Positions 1 to 7,439 of a stretch of 64,000 nt of DNA are shown piece by piece. Within the stretch, counting starts at the first letter, position 1; each line of letters starts with the position of its first letter. Both the position numbers and the translations under genes were made by a program. The stretch is from Pseudoxanthomonas suwonensis J47. Its GTDB lineage: Bacteria > Pseudomonadota > Gammaproteobacteria > Xanthomonadales > Xanthomonadaceae. Below the pieces are notes generated by a model. The model was not told the DNA's origin and did no database searches. It saw only the letters and a program-made list of their open reading frames with translations. The stretch is from contig NZ_KI911332.1 in the NCBI RefSeq assembly GCF_000513955.1, positions 66,642 through 130,641 on the forward strand, read 5' to 3'.

Positions 1-346
1 GGCTTCGGACGGAGCCGCGGCAGCGCGGGGGGCGCCGGGAATGAACGCGGGCGCTGGCGACGTCCGGCGCGTCGCCACGCACCAGCGTCCTTGCCGCATC
101 AGCCAGCGACCTGCTGGTGACACCCCGCGCTGCCGCGCCTTTCGGCGCTCCAGCGTCGTGGCTTCGTTCTCCCCTCTCCCCCCGGGAGAGGGACAGGGGT
201 GAGGGTCGGGATGCCTCGCCACATTGGCACACCTGCCTTCTCCCTGACCCCGCTTCACGTCCCGGCCCGCGTCCATGGGGACGCGAGCGTCCGGCTGCCC
301 GCGCACCAGTGGCGCGCAGGCATGCCGCTCGCTCCGGTCGGAGCGG
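1..346. repeat. Composite intergenic repeat, copy A (gene-free region 1-420)
   Basis: No gene is visible in 1-420. The stretch is a mosaic of repeats found again in the window. Positions 32-85 are the reverse complement of 3164-3217 and resemble 25560-25612; 172-192 is a CCCTCTCCC/GGGAGAGGG hairpin like 3118-3140 and 25326-25348; 230-346 matches 27053-27168 directly and 2881-2995 in reverse complement. Open frames crossing it are low-complexity readings of GC-rich DNA. Confidence 0.8.
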
Positions 347-382
347 GACCAGGCAGTCTGCGGGCTGTGAACGCGCAGCAGC

Positions 383-388
383 CATAAT
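383..388 (+). promoter_or_regulatory. Putative -10 box (CATAAT) for the dienelactone hydrolase operon
   Basis: CATAAT is an AT-rich island in very GC-rich DNA, about 33 bases before the ATG at 421, with a GGGAG ribosome-binding site between them. No convincing -35 box is visible, so this is a tentative sigma-70 type call. Confidence 0.4.
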
Positions 389-420
389 GGAAGCCCCCCT
401 TCTATCCACGGGAGCCAGCC

Positions 421-1119
421 ATGGGCCAATGGACCACCCTCGACACGCCGGCCGGCACGATCGCGGCCTGGCAGGCCGACCCCCCTGGCCCGCCGAAAGC
501 TGGCCTGGTCGTGATCCAGGAGATCTTCGGGGTGAACCCGCACATGCGTGCGGTGGCCGACGGCTATGCCGCGGAGGGCTACGCGGTGCTGGCGCCGGCG
601 TTCTTCGACCCGGTCGAGCGCGACGTCGAACTGGGCTACGACGAAGCCGGCTTCGCCCGCGGCCGCGAACTGGTCACGCAGCTGGGCATCGAAGCGGCGA
701 TGCAGATCGTCGACGCCGCCGCGGCACGCCTGCGCAGGCACCTGGCCGCGTCGCAGCCGCCGCAGGCGGTGGGCACGGTCGGCTACTGCTGGGGCGGCAC
801 GGTGGCGATGCTCTCGGCGCTGCGCCTGGGCCTGCCTTCGGTGTCCTACTACGGCGCGCGCGACGTGCCGTTCCTCGAGGACCCCGCACTGGTCGCCAGC
901 CCCAAGGCGCCGGTGATGTTCCACTTCGGCGAGCAGGATCCGTCGATCACCGCCGACGCCGTGCAGAAGCACCGCGAGGCCCTGCCCTCCATGCCCGTGC
1001 TCACCTATCCGGCTGGCCACGCCTTCAACCGCGACGTCGACCCGGAGGCCTACCACGCCCCCAGCGCGGAGCTGGCCCGCGAACGCAGCCTCGCCTTCCT
1101 CGCGGAGCACCTGCGATGA
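421..1119 (+). CDS. Dienelactone hydrolase family protein
   Basis: 232-residue alpha/beta hydrolase of the dienelactone hydrolase family, a normal length. The catalytic residues are in place: Cys123 in GYCWGG as nucleophile, Asp173 in GEQDP, His200 in AGHAF, and the family glutamate at Glu34 in QEIFG. There is no signal peptide, so it should be cytoplasmic. Family members open carboxymethylenebutenolide-type lactones or act as general esterases; the natural substrate cannot be read from the sequence, and no aromatic-degradation genes lie nearby. A GGGAG site precedes the ATG. The stop overlaps the start of the next gene (ATGA), so the two are probably translationally coupled. Confidence 0.9.
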   Translation: MGQWTTLDTPAGTIAAWQADPPGPPKAGLVVIQEIFGVNPHMRAVADGYAAEGYAVLAPAFFDPVERDVELGYDEAGFARGRELVTQLGIEAAMQIVDAAAARLRRHLAASQPPQAVGTVGYCWGGTVAMLSALRLGLPSVSYYGARDVPFLEDPALVASPKAPVMFHFGEQDPSITADAVQKHREALPSMPVLTYPAGHAFNRDVDPEAYHAPSAELARERSLAFLAEHLR

Positions 1120-1523
1120 GCGGATTTGAACTCGATCCGCGTCTGGCCGCCGACAGCGTGTTCATCGCCGACGGCCCGCTGTCGCAGGTGCGGCTGATGG
1201 ACGACACGCGCTTCCCGTGGCTGCTGCTGGTGCCGCGCGTGCCCGGCGCCGCGGAATGGATCGACCTGGATGGCAGCCAGCAGCGCCTGCTGCTGGCCGA
1301 ACTCAACCAGGTTTCGCAGCTGCTGCGCGCCGAAGCGGGCGTGGAGAAGCTCAACATCGGCGCGCTCGGCAACATCGTCCGCCAGCTGCACGTGCACCTG
1401 GTCGGCCGCCATGCCGGCGATGCGGCATGGCCCGGCCCGGTGTGGGGCAGCGGCCAGATGCAGCGCTTCGAGCCGGACGCGCTGCAGGCGCGTGCGGCGG
1501 CGTGGCGTTCGCGGCTAGGATAA
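1116..1523 (+). CDS. HIT domain-containing protein (short nucleotide hydrolase-like)
   Basis: 135 residues of the histidine-triad superfamily. The motif appears as QLHVHLVGRH (His92, His94, then His99) followed by a D-A-A-W-P-G-P segment typical of a proteobacterial HIT subgroup in which the third triad position is not histidine. HIT proteins cleave or transfer nucleoside phosphates such as dinucleoside polyphosphates; the exact substrate is unknown. It starts inside the stop codon of the dienelactone hydrolase gene (ATGA overlap), which fixes the start and makes the two an operon. It is distinct from the second HIT protein, hinT, at 62 kb. Confidence 0.88.
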   Translation: MSGFELDPRLAADSVFIADGPLSQVRLMDDTRFPWLLLVPRVPGAAEWIDLDGSQQRLLLAELNQVSQLLRAEAGVEKLNIGALGNIVRQLHVHLVGRHAGDAAWPGPVWGSGQMQRFEPDALQARAAAWRSRLG

Positions 1524-1555
1524 GCGCCCCCTTTCCCGACCGCCGACTCGCCACC

Positions 1556-1720
1556 ATGGGCTCCAACGTCTTCGCCGCGCTCGTCCTGATCGTCCTGGGC
1601 CTCTTCTTCCTGGCCCGCAACCTGGGATGGATCGACAGCGGCCTGGGCGCCCTGCTCGCCACCTGGTGGCCCGCCATCCTCGTCGCCGTCGGCGTCGGCA
1701 TGCTGCTCAAGCGCAGGTAG
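1556..1720 (+). CDS. Small membrane protein, LiaI/LiaF transmembrane-like (DUF5668 type)
   Basis: 54 residues, nearly all membrane: one hydrophobic helix at about 6-21 and a second at about 33-50, joined by the family motif around W24 (LGW, then ATWWPAI), ending in KRR. Such two-helix proteins are found alone or as the N-terminal part of LiaF-type envelope-stress regulators; no function is established for the stand-alone form. It lies 32 bases after the HIT gene and probably belongs to the same operon. Its TAG stop is part of a GTAG-initiated REP element, and a start-less second copy lies 250 bases downstream. Confidence 0.75.
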   Translation: MGSNVFAALVLIVLGLFFLARNLGWIDSGLGALLATWWPAILVAVGVGMLLKRR

Positions 1721-1737
1721 AGCGGGCTTGCCCCGCT
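1717..1737 (+). repeat. GTAG-initiated REP-like hairpin
   Basis: GTAG followed by AGCGGG / CCCGCT arms around a short loop. The TAG of the repeat is also the stop codon of the small membrane protein gene. A near-identical element sits at 40166-40187. GTAG-headed palindromes of this kind are known as REP elements of Stenotrophomonas and relatives. Confidence 0.7.
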
Positions 1738-1970
1738 ACCCACGCGTGGCGGACCCACACCGGTGCAGAACAGCGCCCCCCGCTACCCACACGTGGCGGA
1801 CCCACATCGGCGCAGAGCAGCGCCCCCCGCTACCCACGTGGCGGACCCACACCGGTGCAGAACAGCGGGCCTTCCCGCTACCCACGCGTGGCGGACCCAC
1901 ATCGGCGCAGAGCAGCGCCCCCCGCTACCCACGTGGCGGACCCACACCGGTGCAGAACAGCGGGCCCTCC
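1732..1970. repeat. Tandem array, five units of 47-48 bp
   Basis: Units begin at about 1732, 1779, 1826, 1874 and 1921, each starting CCCGCTACCCAC and containing a CCACGCGTGG or CACGTGG palindrome. Two tail types alternate: units 1, 3 and 5 end in CACCGGTGCAGAACAGCG, units 2 and 4 in CATCGGCGCAGAGCAGCG. The real repeat therefore looks like a dimer of about 94 bp. No unique spacers separate the units, so it is not a CRISPR array. Confidence 0.9.
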
Positions 1971-1972
1971 CC

Positions 1973-2113
1973 GCTCTGGTCCTGATCGCCCTCGGCACGC
2001 TGTTCCTGCTCGACAACCTGGGCCTGGGCGTGGACGCCTTCCGCTGGCTGGCCACCTGGTGGCCGGCGCTGCCGATCGCCGCGGGCGTTGCCAGGCTGAT
2101 GCCTCCGCGCAAG
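1973..2113 (+). pseudogene. Start-less second copy of the small membrane protein gene
   Basis: Codons from 1973 encode a protein segment that matches the gene at 1556-1720 from its residue 8 onward: ALVLIALG against ALVLIVLG, a D-N-L-G-L-G stretch against R-N-L-G-W, then LATWWPALPIAAGVARLM against LATWWPAILVAVGVGMLL. The first seven codons, the start codon and the ribosome-binding site are missing; the 47-bp array sits exactly where they should be. The frame also has no stop where the first copy ends. I read it as a tandem duplicate broken by repeat insertion. A GTG far upstream at 1763 is in frame through the array, but translation from it would give a meaningless repeat-encoded leader. Confidence 0.7.
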
Positions 2114-2160
2114 GCCTCCCGGACCTGCCGATCCGGCGGGCCCTCACCGGACGCAAAAGG

Positions 2161-2186
2161 AAAGGGCGCGGAAATCCGCGCCCTTT
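2161..2186 (-). terminator. Intrinsic terminator of dcd
   Basis: A perfect 12-bp stem (AAAGGGCGCGGA / TCCGCGCCCTTT) lies 21 bases after the dcd stop. On the minus strand it runs into a T-rich tail (TTTTCC then TTTT), as expected for a Rho-independent terminator. Confidence 0.8.
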
Positions 2187-2206
2187 CTTCGACCAGCCGG
2201 CGACCG

Positions 2207-2782
<576 letters not shown>

Positions 2783-2818
2783 GCGGTATTCCCTGCGGGC
2801 CTGGCCCGTGAACGGCCG

Positions 2819-2824
2819 ATTGTA
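2819..2824 (-). promoter_or_regulatory. Putative -10 box (TACAAT) for dcd
   Basis: Read on the minus strand, TACAAT stands out in GC-rich DNA 36 bases before the dcd ATG. It gives a leader of roughly 30 bases carrying the AGGGA ribosome-binding site. The -35 box is not clear. Confidence 0.5.
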
Positions 2825-2880
2825 GAGGGGGGCCGGGGGCGGTGCACAGGCGCGGGAGAGAACGGGCCGTCTGTCCAGGC

Positions 2881-3217
2881 CCCTCCCCCACCGGGGAAGG
2901 CGGCATGCATGCGCGCCGCTGGCGCGCATGCCGTCGAACGCCCGTCCCATGGACGCGGGCCGGGGCGCGGTGCGGGGCTCGGGGGTGAGGGCAGGAATTC
3001 CGCGCCGCCGCGGCTCCCTCCGAAGCCCGCCAGCGCAAGGCCACCAGAAGCGGGGAAGTCAGCAACCCATCGCCCCTGCGGACTGGACGCTCGCCGGGTG
3101 CCGCCCCTCTCCCCTGGCCCCTCTCCCGTGGGGAGAGGGGAACGAAGGGACGCGGTGAAGCAGCTGGCGCGTGGCGACGTGCCGGATGTCGCCAGCGCCC
3201 GGTTTCATTCCCGGCGC
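2881..3217. repeat. Composite intergenic repeat, copy B (gene-free region 2783-3219)
   Basis: The 437 bases between dcd and apbC hold no convincing gene. They contain the module at 2881-2995 (reverse complement of 230-346), a CCGCCGCGGCTCC segment near 3005-3025 shared with position 1-27 and 25485-25505, a perfect 10-bp hairpin CCCCTCTCCC/GGGAGAGGGG at 3118-3140, and the 54-bp module at 3164-3217 next to the apbC stop. Module order differs from copy A, so the element is a mosaic. Confidence 0.8.
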
Positions 3218-3219
3218 GA

Positions 3220-4290
3220 TCAGGCCAGGGTCGACGCGATCGGGATCGAGGCGCGCGGGCGGCCGGCCAGCTGGGCGGCCATTGCCTGCGCGGCGCGCAG
3301 GTAGGCCTGGGCCGGCGCCGAATCCGGCGCCGCGGCGACCACCGGCGTGCCGACGTCGCCCTGCTCGCGGATCTGCAGGTCCAGCGGCAGCGAACCCAGC
3401 AGCGGCACGCCGTAGCGCTCGGCCATCGCCTGCGCCCCGCCCTGCCCGAACAGGTGCTCCACGTGCCCGCAGTTGCTGCACACATGCACCGCCATGTTCT
3501 CGACGATGCCCAGCACCGGCACGTTGACCTTCTCGAACATCTTCAGCGCCTTGCGCGCGTCGAGCGTGGCGATCTCCTGCGGCGTGGTCACGATCACCGC
3601 GCCGGCCACCGGGATCTTCTGCGCCAGGGTCAGCTGGATGTCGCCGGTGCCCGGCGGCAGGTCGATCAGCAGGTAGTCCAGGTCGCCCCAGCGCGTATCG
3701 GTGAACAGCTGGGTCAGCGCCGAGGTCGCCATCGGACCGCGCCAGATCATCGGCGTGTCGGTGTCGACCAGCAGGCCGATCGACATCGCCTCGACACCGA
3801 AGGCCCGCATCGGCTCGATCGACTTGTCGTCCGGGCTTTCCGGCCGGCCCGACAGGCCCAGCATCGCCGGCACGCTCGGCCCGTAGACGTCCGCGTCCAG
3901 CACGCCGACCCGCGCGCCCAGCCGCGCCAGCGCCAGGGCCAGGTTCACCGCGGTCGTGGACTTGCCCACCCCGCCCTTGCCCGAGCCCACCGCGATCACG
4001 TTGCGCACCCGCGGCAGCGGCGACAGGCCGGCCTGCACCGCATGCGCGGCAACCCGGTTGTGCACCTCGAACCTGGCCAGGGCGAGGCCATGGGCGGCGG
4101 CGGCGGCCTCGACCTCCGCCACCAGGGCCTGCGGCACCGGGCCCAGCGGCCAGCCGGCGGTCAGTTCGACCTGGCAGGCGCTGCCGGAAGGCCTGGCCTC
4201 CCAGCGCGCGCGGGGCGGCGCCAGGGCCAGTCCCGAGGCGGGATCCTGGAGCTTCTGGAGGGACTGGATGAAATCGGTAACGGGGGTCAT
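3220..4290 (-). CDS. apbC: Iron-sulfur cluster carrier protein ApbC (Mrp)
   Basis: 356 residues of the Mrp/NBP35 P-loop NTPase family, which bind and hand on [4Fe-4S] clusters in the cytoplasm. The deviant Walker A motif GSGKGGVGKST is at about 102-112, a D-A-D-V-Y-G-P-S segment follows at 132-139, and the cluster-binding C-S-N-C is at 271-274. The N-terminal 90 residues are a diverged DUF59-like region. It is transcribed divergently from the TonB receptor gene. In many gammaproteobacteria this gene is the divergent neighbour of metG; here about 6.7 kb of accessory genes separate the two. Confidence 0.93.
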   Translation of the reverse strand: MTPVTDFIQSLQKLQDPASGLALAPPRARWEARPSGSACQVELTAGWPLGPVPQALVAEVEAAAAAHGLALARFEVHNRVAAHAVQAGLSPLPRVRNVIAVGSGKGGVGKSTTAVNLALALARLGARVGVLDADVYGPSVPAMLGLSGRPESPDDKSIEPMRAFGVEAMSIGLLVDTDTPMIWRGPMATSALTQLFTDTRWGDLDYLLIDLPPGTGDIQLTLAQKIPVAGAVIVTTPQEIATLDARKALKMFEKVNVPVLGIVENMAVHVCSNCGHVEHLFGQGGAQAMAERYGVPLLGSLPLDLQIREQGDVGTPVVAAAPDSAPAQAYLRAAQAMAAQLAGRPRASIPIASTLA

Positions 4291-4308
4291 GGCTCTGGCG
4301 GGGAGGTA

Positions 4309-4327
4309 GTCACAAGGTCATTGTGAC
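4309..4327. promoter_or_regulatory. Perfect inverted repeat between apbC and the TonB receptor gene
   Basis: GTCACAA, five bases, TTGTGAC: a perfect 7-bp dyad in the 162-bp divergent intergenic region, 18 bases before the apbC start and 126 before the receptor ATG. Its right arm contains TTGTGA, which could be a -35 box for the receptor. The layout fits a repressor or activator site; the protein is unknown. Confidence 0.45.
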
Positions 4328-4452
4328 AAACGGATACAAATGGAATTAAAACCGTGTTAATGTCCGTTCAGGCCCGTTGTTGGGGCCTCATTCAGGTTCG
4401 GCCTCGGGAGTGGTGGCCGATGTTAGATCAATGACTTAGGGGAACCTAAATA

Positions 4453-7356
4453 ATGAAACACGCGCCTGCACCCGCACGGCACCGTCTCTCGGCCGCTCTC
4501 CTGACCGCGATCATGCTGCCGCTGGCCGGAGCCGCGTTCGCCCAGGACAGCCAGACCGAGGAGTCCGACACCTCCAACCAGCAGACCACCCAGGCCGCCA
4601 CCAACCTAGACCGCGTCTCGGTTGTCGGTTCGCGCATCAAGCGCTCCGAGATCGAAGGTCCGGCTCCGGTCATGGTCATCACCCGTGCGGAGATCGACCG
4701 TGAAGGCTTCCAGACCGTCGGCGACATGCTGCAGACGCTGAGCCAGAACACCACCAGCTCGTTCACCGGCGACCTGGGCGTGACCGGCTTCACCCCGAAT
4801 GCCCAGGTGGTCAACCTGCGCAACCTGGGCCCGGGCTACACCCTGACCCTGATCAACGGCCGTCGTCCGGCCCAGTACCCGCAGCCGTACAACCGCGACA
4901 ACAACATCGTCAACGTCGCTGCGATCCCGAGCTCGATCGTCGAGCGCATCGAAGTCCTGACCGGCGGCGCCTCGGCGATCTACGGTTCGGACGCCGTCGC
5001 CGGCGTGGTGAACATCGTCCTGCGCGAGAACTACGACGGCAACTTCGTCCGCCTGACCACCGGCACCACTGCCGAGGGCGGTGGCGACTCGGTCAACCTC
5101 GAGTTCACCGGCGGCAAGACCGGCGACCGCTGGAGCGCCGTGTGGGCCTTCCAGTACTCCGACCGCGAGCCGGTGTTCGCCGACCAGCGCCACTTCATGT
5201 CCGACACCCGCCACGGCCCGCTGGGCAACCTGGCGGCCCCGTCGCTGTCGCACGTCGCCATCCGTGGCGCCAACAGGGGCGACGGCGCGGTCGGCACCAA
5301 CGCGTTCTTCCCGGGCGCTGCCGCCTGTGAAGCGATGAACATGGTGGCCTACACCAGCGCGACCCGCGGCGACATCTGCGGCTCGTTCACCACCAGCGCC
5401 TCGCGCTCGATCTCGAACAAGCGCCAGTTCTACTCCACCTACGGCTACGGCACGTTCGACATCACCGACACCACCCGCCTGTTCGCCAGCGCGAACTACT
5501 ACTCGACCAAGGCCAAGTCGAGCGGCGGCACCGAGTTCTGGGGCACCAGCGGCGACCGCTTCAACACCACCGCCTCGGGTGGCACCTCGGTGTACTACTA
5601 CGACACCCAGGCGCAGAACTTCCTGCAGCTGCAGCGCATCTTCACCCCGGAAGAGCTGGGTGGCCCGGAAGCCGCCTCGACCCTGTACGACGAGTACAGC
5701 TACGACGTCGGCGCCGGCATCCAGGGCGTGTTCGCCGACCGCTTCGACTGGGAACTGAGCGCCAGCTACGGCCTGTACAACTACGAAGCCGACCGCCCGC
5801 GCCTGCTCGCCAAGGCCGTGCATGACTACTTCCTCGGCCCGCGCCTGGGTTACGTGAGCGGCTACGCTGCCCACACCCTGAACCTGGACCGCTGGAACAG
5901 CCCGATCACCCCGGAGATCTACCGCTCGTTCGCGACGCGCGTGGTCAACCGCGGCGAGAGCACCGTCTCCAACGTCAACTTCAACGTCAGCGGCGACCTC
6001 TTCGAGCTGCCCGCCGGCTCGGTCGGCTTCGCCGGCGTGCTGGAGTGGAACCGCCAGACCACCGACCTGATGAGCGACCCGCGCACCAACCAGCTGCGCC
6101 CGCTCGACGACCAGACGATCTACAACCTGACCAGCTCGGGCGAGACCCACGGCGAGCGTGACCGCTACGCCATCGGCGCCGAGGTCCGCGTGCCGATCCT
6201 GAACTCGCTCAGCGCGCAGATCGCGGCCCGCTGGGACAAGTACGACGACATCTCCGACGTCGACGCGGCCACCACCTACAACTTCGGCCTCGAGTGGCGT
6301 CCGGCCGACCGCCTGCTGGTCCGTGGTTCGTACGCCACCAGCTTCCGCGCCCCGGACATGCAGCTGATCTACGCGCAGGGCGCCGCCTCGTACTCGAGCA
6401 TCCTCGACGAGTACGCCTGCCGCGCCGGCGTCGGCGTCGCCCAGGCCCAGGGCCCGCGTACCCGCACCCAGTGCAACGTCACCGGCGACCCGACCATCTA
6501 CCAGTCGCAGACCCTCATCGCCGGCAACCCGGGCCTGAAGGAAGAGGAAGGCGAGTCCTGGACCGCCGGCTTCGTGTGGGACATCGTCGACGACATGTCG
6601 CTGTCGGTTGACTGGTACCGCATCCGCCTGAAGGACGCTGCCTCGCAGTTCGACGCCACCACCCTGCTGCAGCGCGAAGCCGCCTGCCGTCTGGGTTCGT
6701 ACGCCGACGGTTCGCCGGCTCCGGACAGCGCGTTCTGCCAGAGCCTGTACGGCCTGATCACCCGTATCGACGCCCCCGGCACCCCGGACCACCTGCGCAT
6801 CCAGCGGATCAACAACTCGTACATCAACACCGCGCTGCAGGACACCACCGGTATCGACGCCAGCTACAAGTACCGTCTGAATACCGACCGCCTGGGTTCG
6901 TTCAACTTCGACCTGTCGTACTCGCTGCAGCTGAGCAACAAGTTCAAGCAGGAAGCGGAAGACGACCTGGTCGACTACCGCGACCTGCCGCCGAGCCAGA
7001 ACTACTGGTATCCGGAGCGTAGCCGCGCCCGCGGCAGCGTGAGCTGGATGTACGGCGACTGGACCACCACCGTGTTCGGCACCCGCTACGGCTCGGCCTG
7101 GTCCAACGCCGAAGTGGCGGGCCGCAACTCGGCCGGTGGCTACTACGGTCCGCGCCTGCAGCCGTACATGCTGTACAACCTGACCGTGGCCAAGAAGTTC
7201 GGCCCGAACGTCCAGGCCCAGCTGCAGGTCGTCAACGTGCTGGACAACCAGTACCGCGAGGACAACAGCTACACCGGCTATCCGTTCTTCAACGGCTGGC
7301 TGGGCGCCGACCCGCTGGGTCGCCGCTACTACGTGAGCATCGCGTACCGGTTCTAA
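4453..7356 (+). CDS. TonB-dependent outer-membrane receptor
   Basis: 967 residues. A signal peptide ends at about residue 30 (AGAAFA-QD), a plug domain follows (VSVVGSRIKR, then VMVITRAEID, then LTGGASAIYGSDAVAGVVNI near 170-190), and the rest is a 22-strand barrel ending in Y-R-F with the C-terminal phenylalanine required for outer-membrane assembly. It belongs to the large Xanthomonadales class of TonB receptors that carry the G-S-R-I-K motif. The ligand is unknown, but the S9 peptidase gene 83 bases downstream suggests peptides. TAGGGGAAC precedes the ATG. Codon use is strongly biased to C-ending codons, suggesting high expression. A terminator follows directly. Confidence 0.93.
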   Translation: MKHAPAPARHRLSAALLTAIMLPLAGAAFAQDSQTEESDTSNQQTTQAATNLDRVSVVGSRIKRSEIEGPAPVMVITRAEIDREGFQTVGDMLQTLSQNTTSSFTGDLGVTGFTPNAQVVNLRNLGPGYTLTLINGRRPAQYPQPYNRDNNIVNVAAIPSSIVERIEVLTGGASAIYGSDAVAGVVNIVLRENYDGNFVRLTTGTTAEGGGDSVNLEFTGGKTGDRWSAVWAFQYSDREPVFADQRHFMSDTRHGPLGNLAAPSLSHVAIRGANRGDGAVGTNAFFPGAAACEAMNMVAYTSATRGDICGSFTTSASRSISNKRQFYSTYGYGTFDITDTTRLFASANYYSTKAKSSGGTEFWGTSGDRFNTTASGGTSVYYYDTQAQNFLQLQRIFTPEELGGPEAASTLYDEYSYDVGAGIQGVFADRFDWELSASYGLYNYEADRPRLLAKAVHDYFLGPRLGYVSGYAAHTLNLDRWNSPITPEIYRSFATRVVNRGESTVSNVNFNVSGDLFELPAGSVGFAGVLEWNRQTTDLMSDPRTNQLRPLDDQTIYNLTSSGETHGERDRYAIGAEVRVPILNSLSAQIAARWDKYDDISDVDAATTYNFGLEWRPADRLLVRGSYATSFRAPDMQLIYAQGAASYSSILDEYACRAGVGVAQAQGPRTRTQCNVTGDPTIYQSQTLIAGNPGLKEEEGESWTAGFVWDIVDDMSLSVDWYRIRLKDAASQFDATTLLQREAACRLGSYADGSPAPDSAFCQSLYGLITRIDAPGTPDHLRIQRINNSYINTALQDTTGIDASYKYRLNTDRLGSFNFDLSYSLQLSNKFKQEAEDDLVDYRDLPPSQNYWYPERSRARGSVSWMYGDWTTTVFGTRYGSAWSNAEVAGRNSAGGYYGPRLQPYMLYNLTVAKKFGPNVQAQLQVVNVLDNQYREDNSYTGYPFFNGWLGADPLGRRYYVSIAYRF

Positions 7357-7383
7357 GCCCCGGCGAAGGACCTGCAACAAGGG

Positions 7384-7409
7384 AAAAGCCCGGTGCAAGC
7401 CGGGCTTTT
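7384..7409 (+). terminator. Intrinsic terminator after the TonB receptor gene
   Basis: AAAAGCCCGG, a six-base loop, then CCGGGCTTTT: a 10-bp stem ending in a T run, 27 bases after the receptor stop and 31 before the S9 peptidase ATG. It should lower or uncouple expression of the downstream gene. Confidence 0.85.
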
Positions 7410-7439
7410 CTCTGTCACCCACCATCGAAAGGACTCCCG

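Noticed and set aside
1732-1970. CRISPR array
   Set aside because: The repeats are directly adjacent with no unique spacers, and no cas gene is present; it is a plain tandem repeat.
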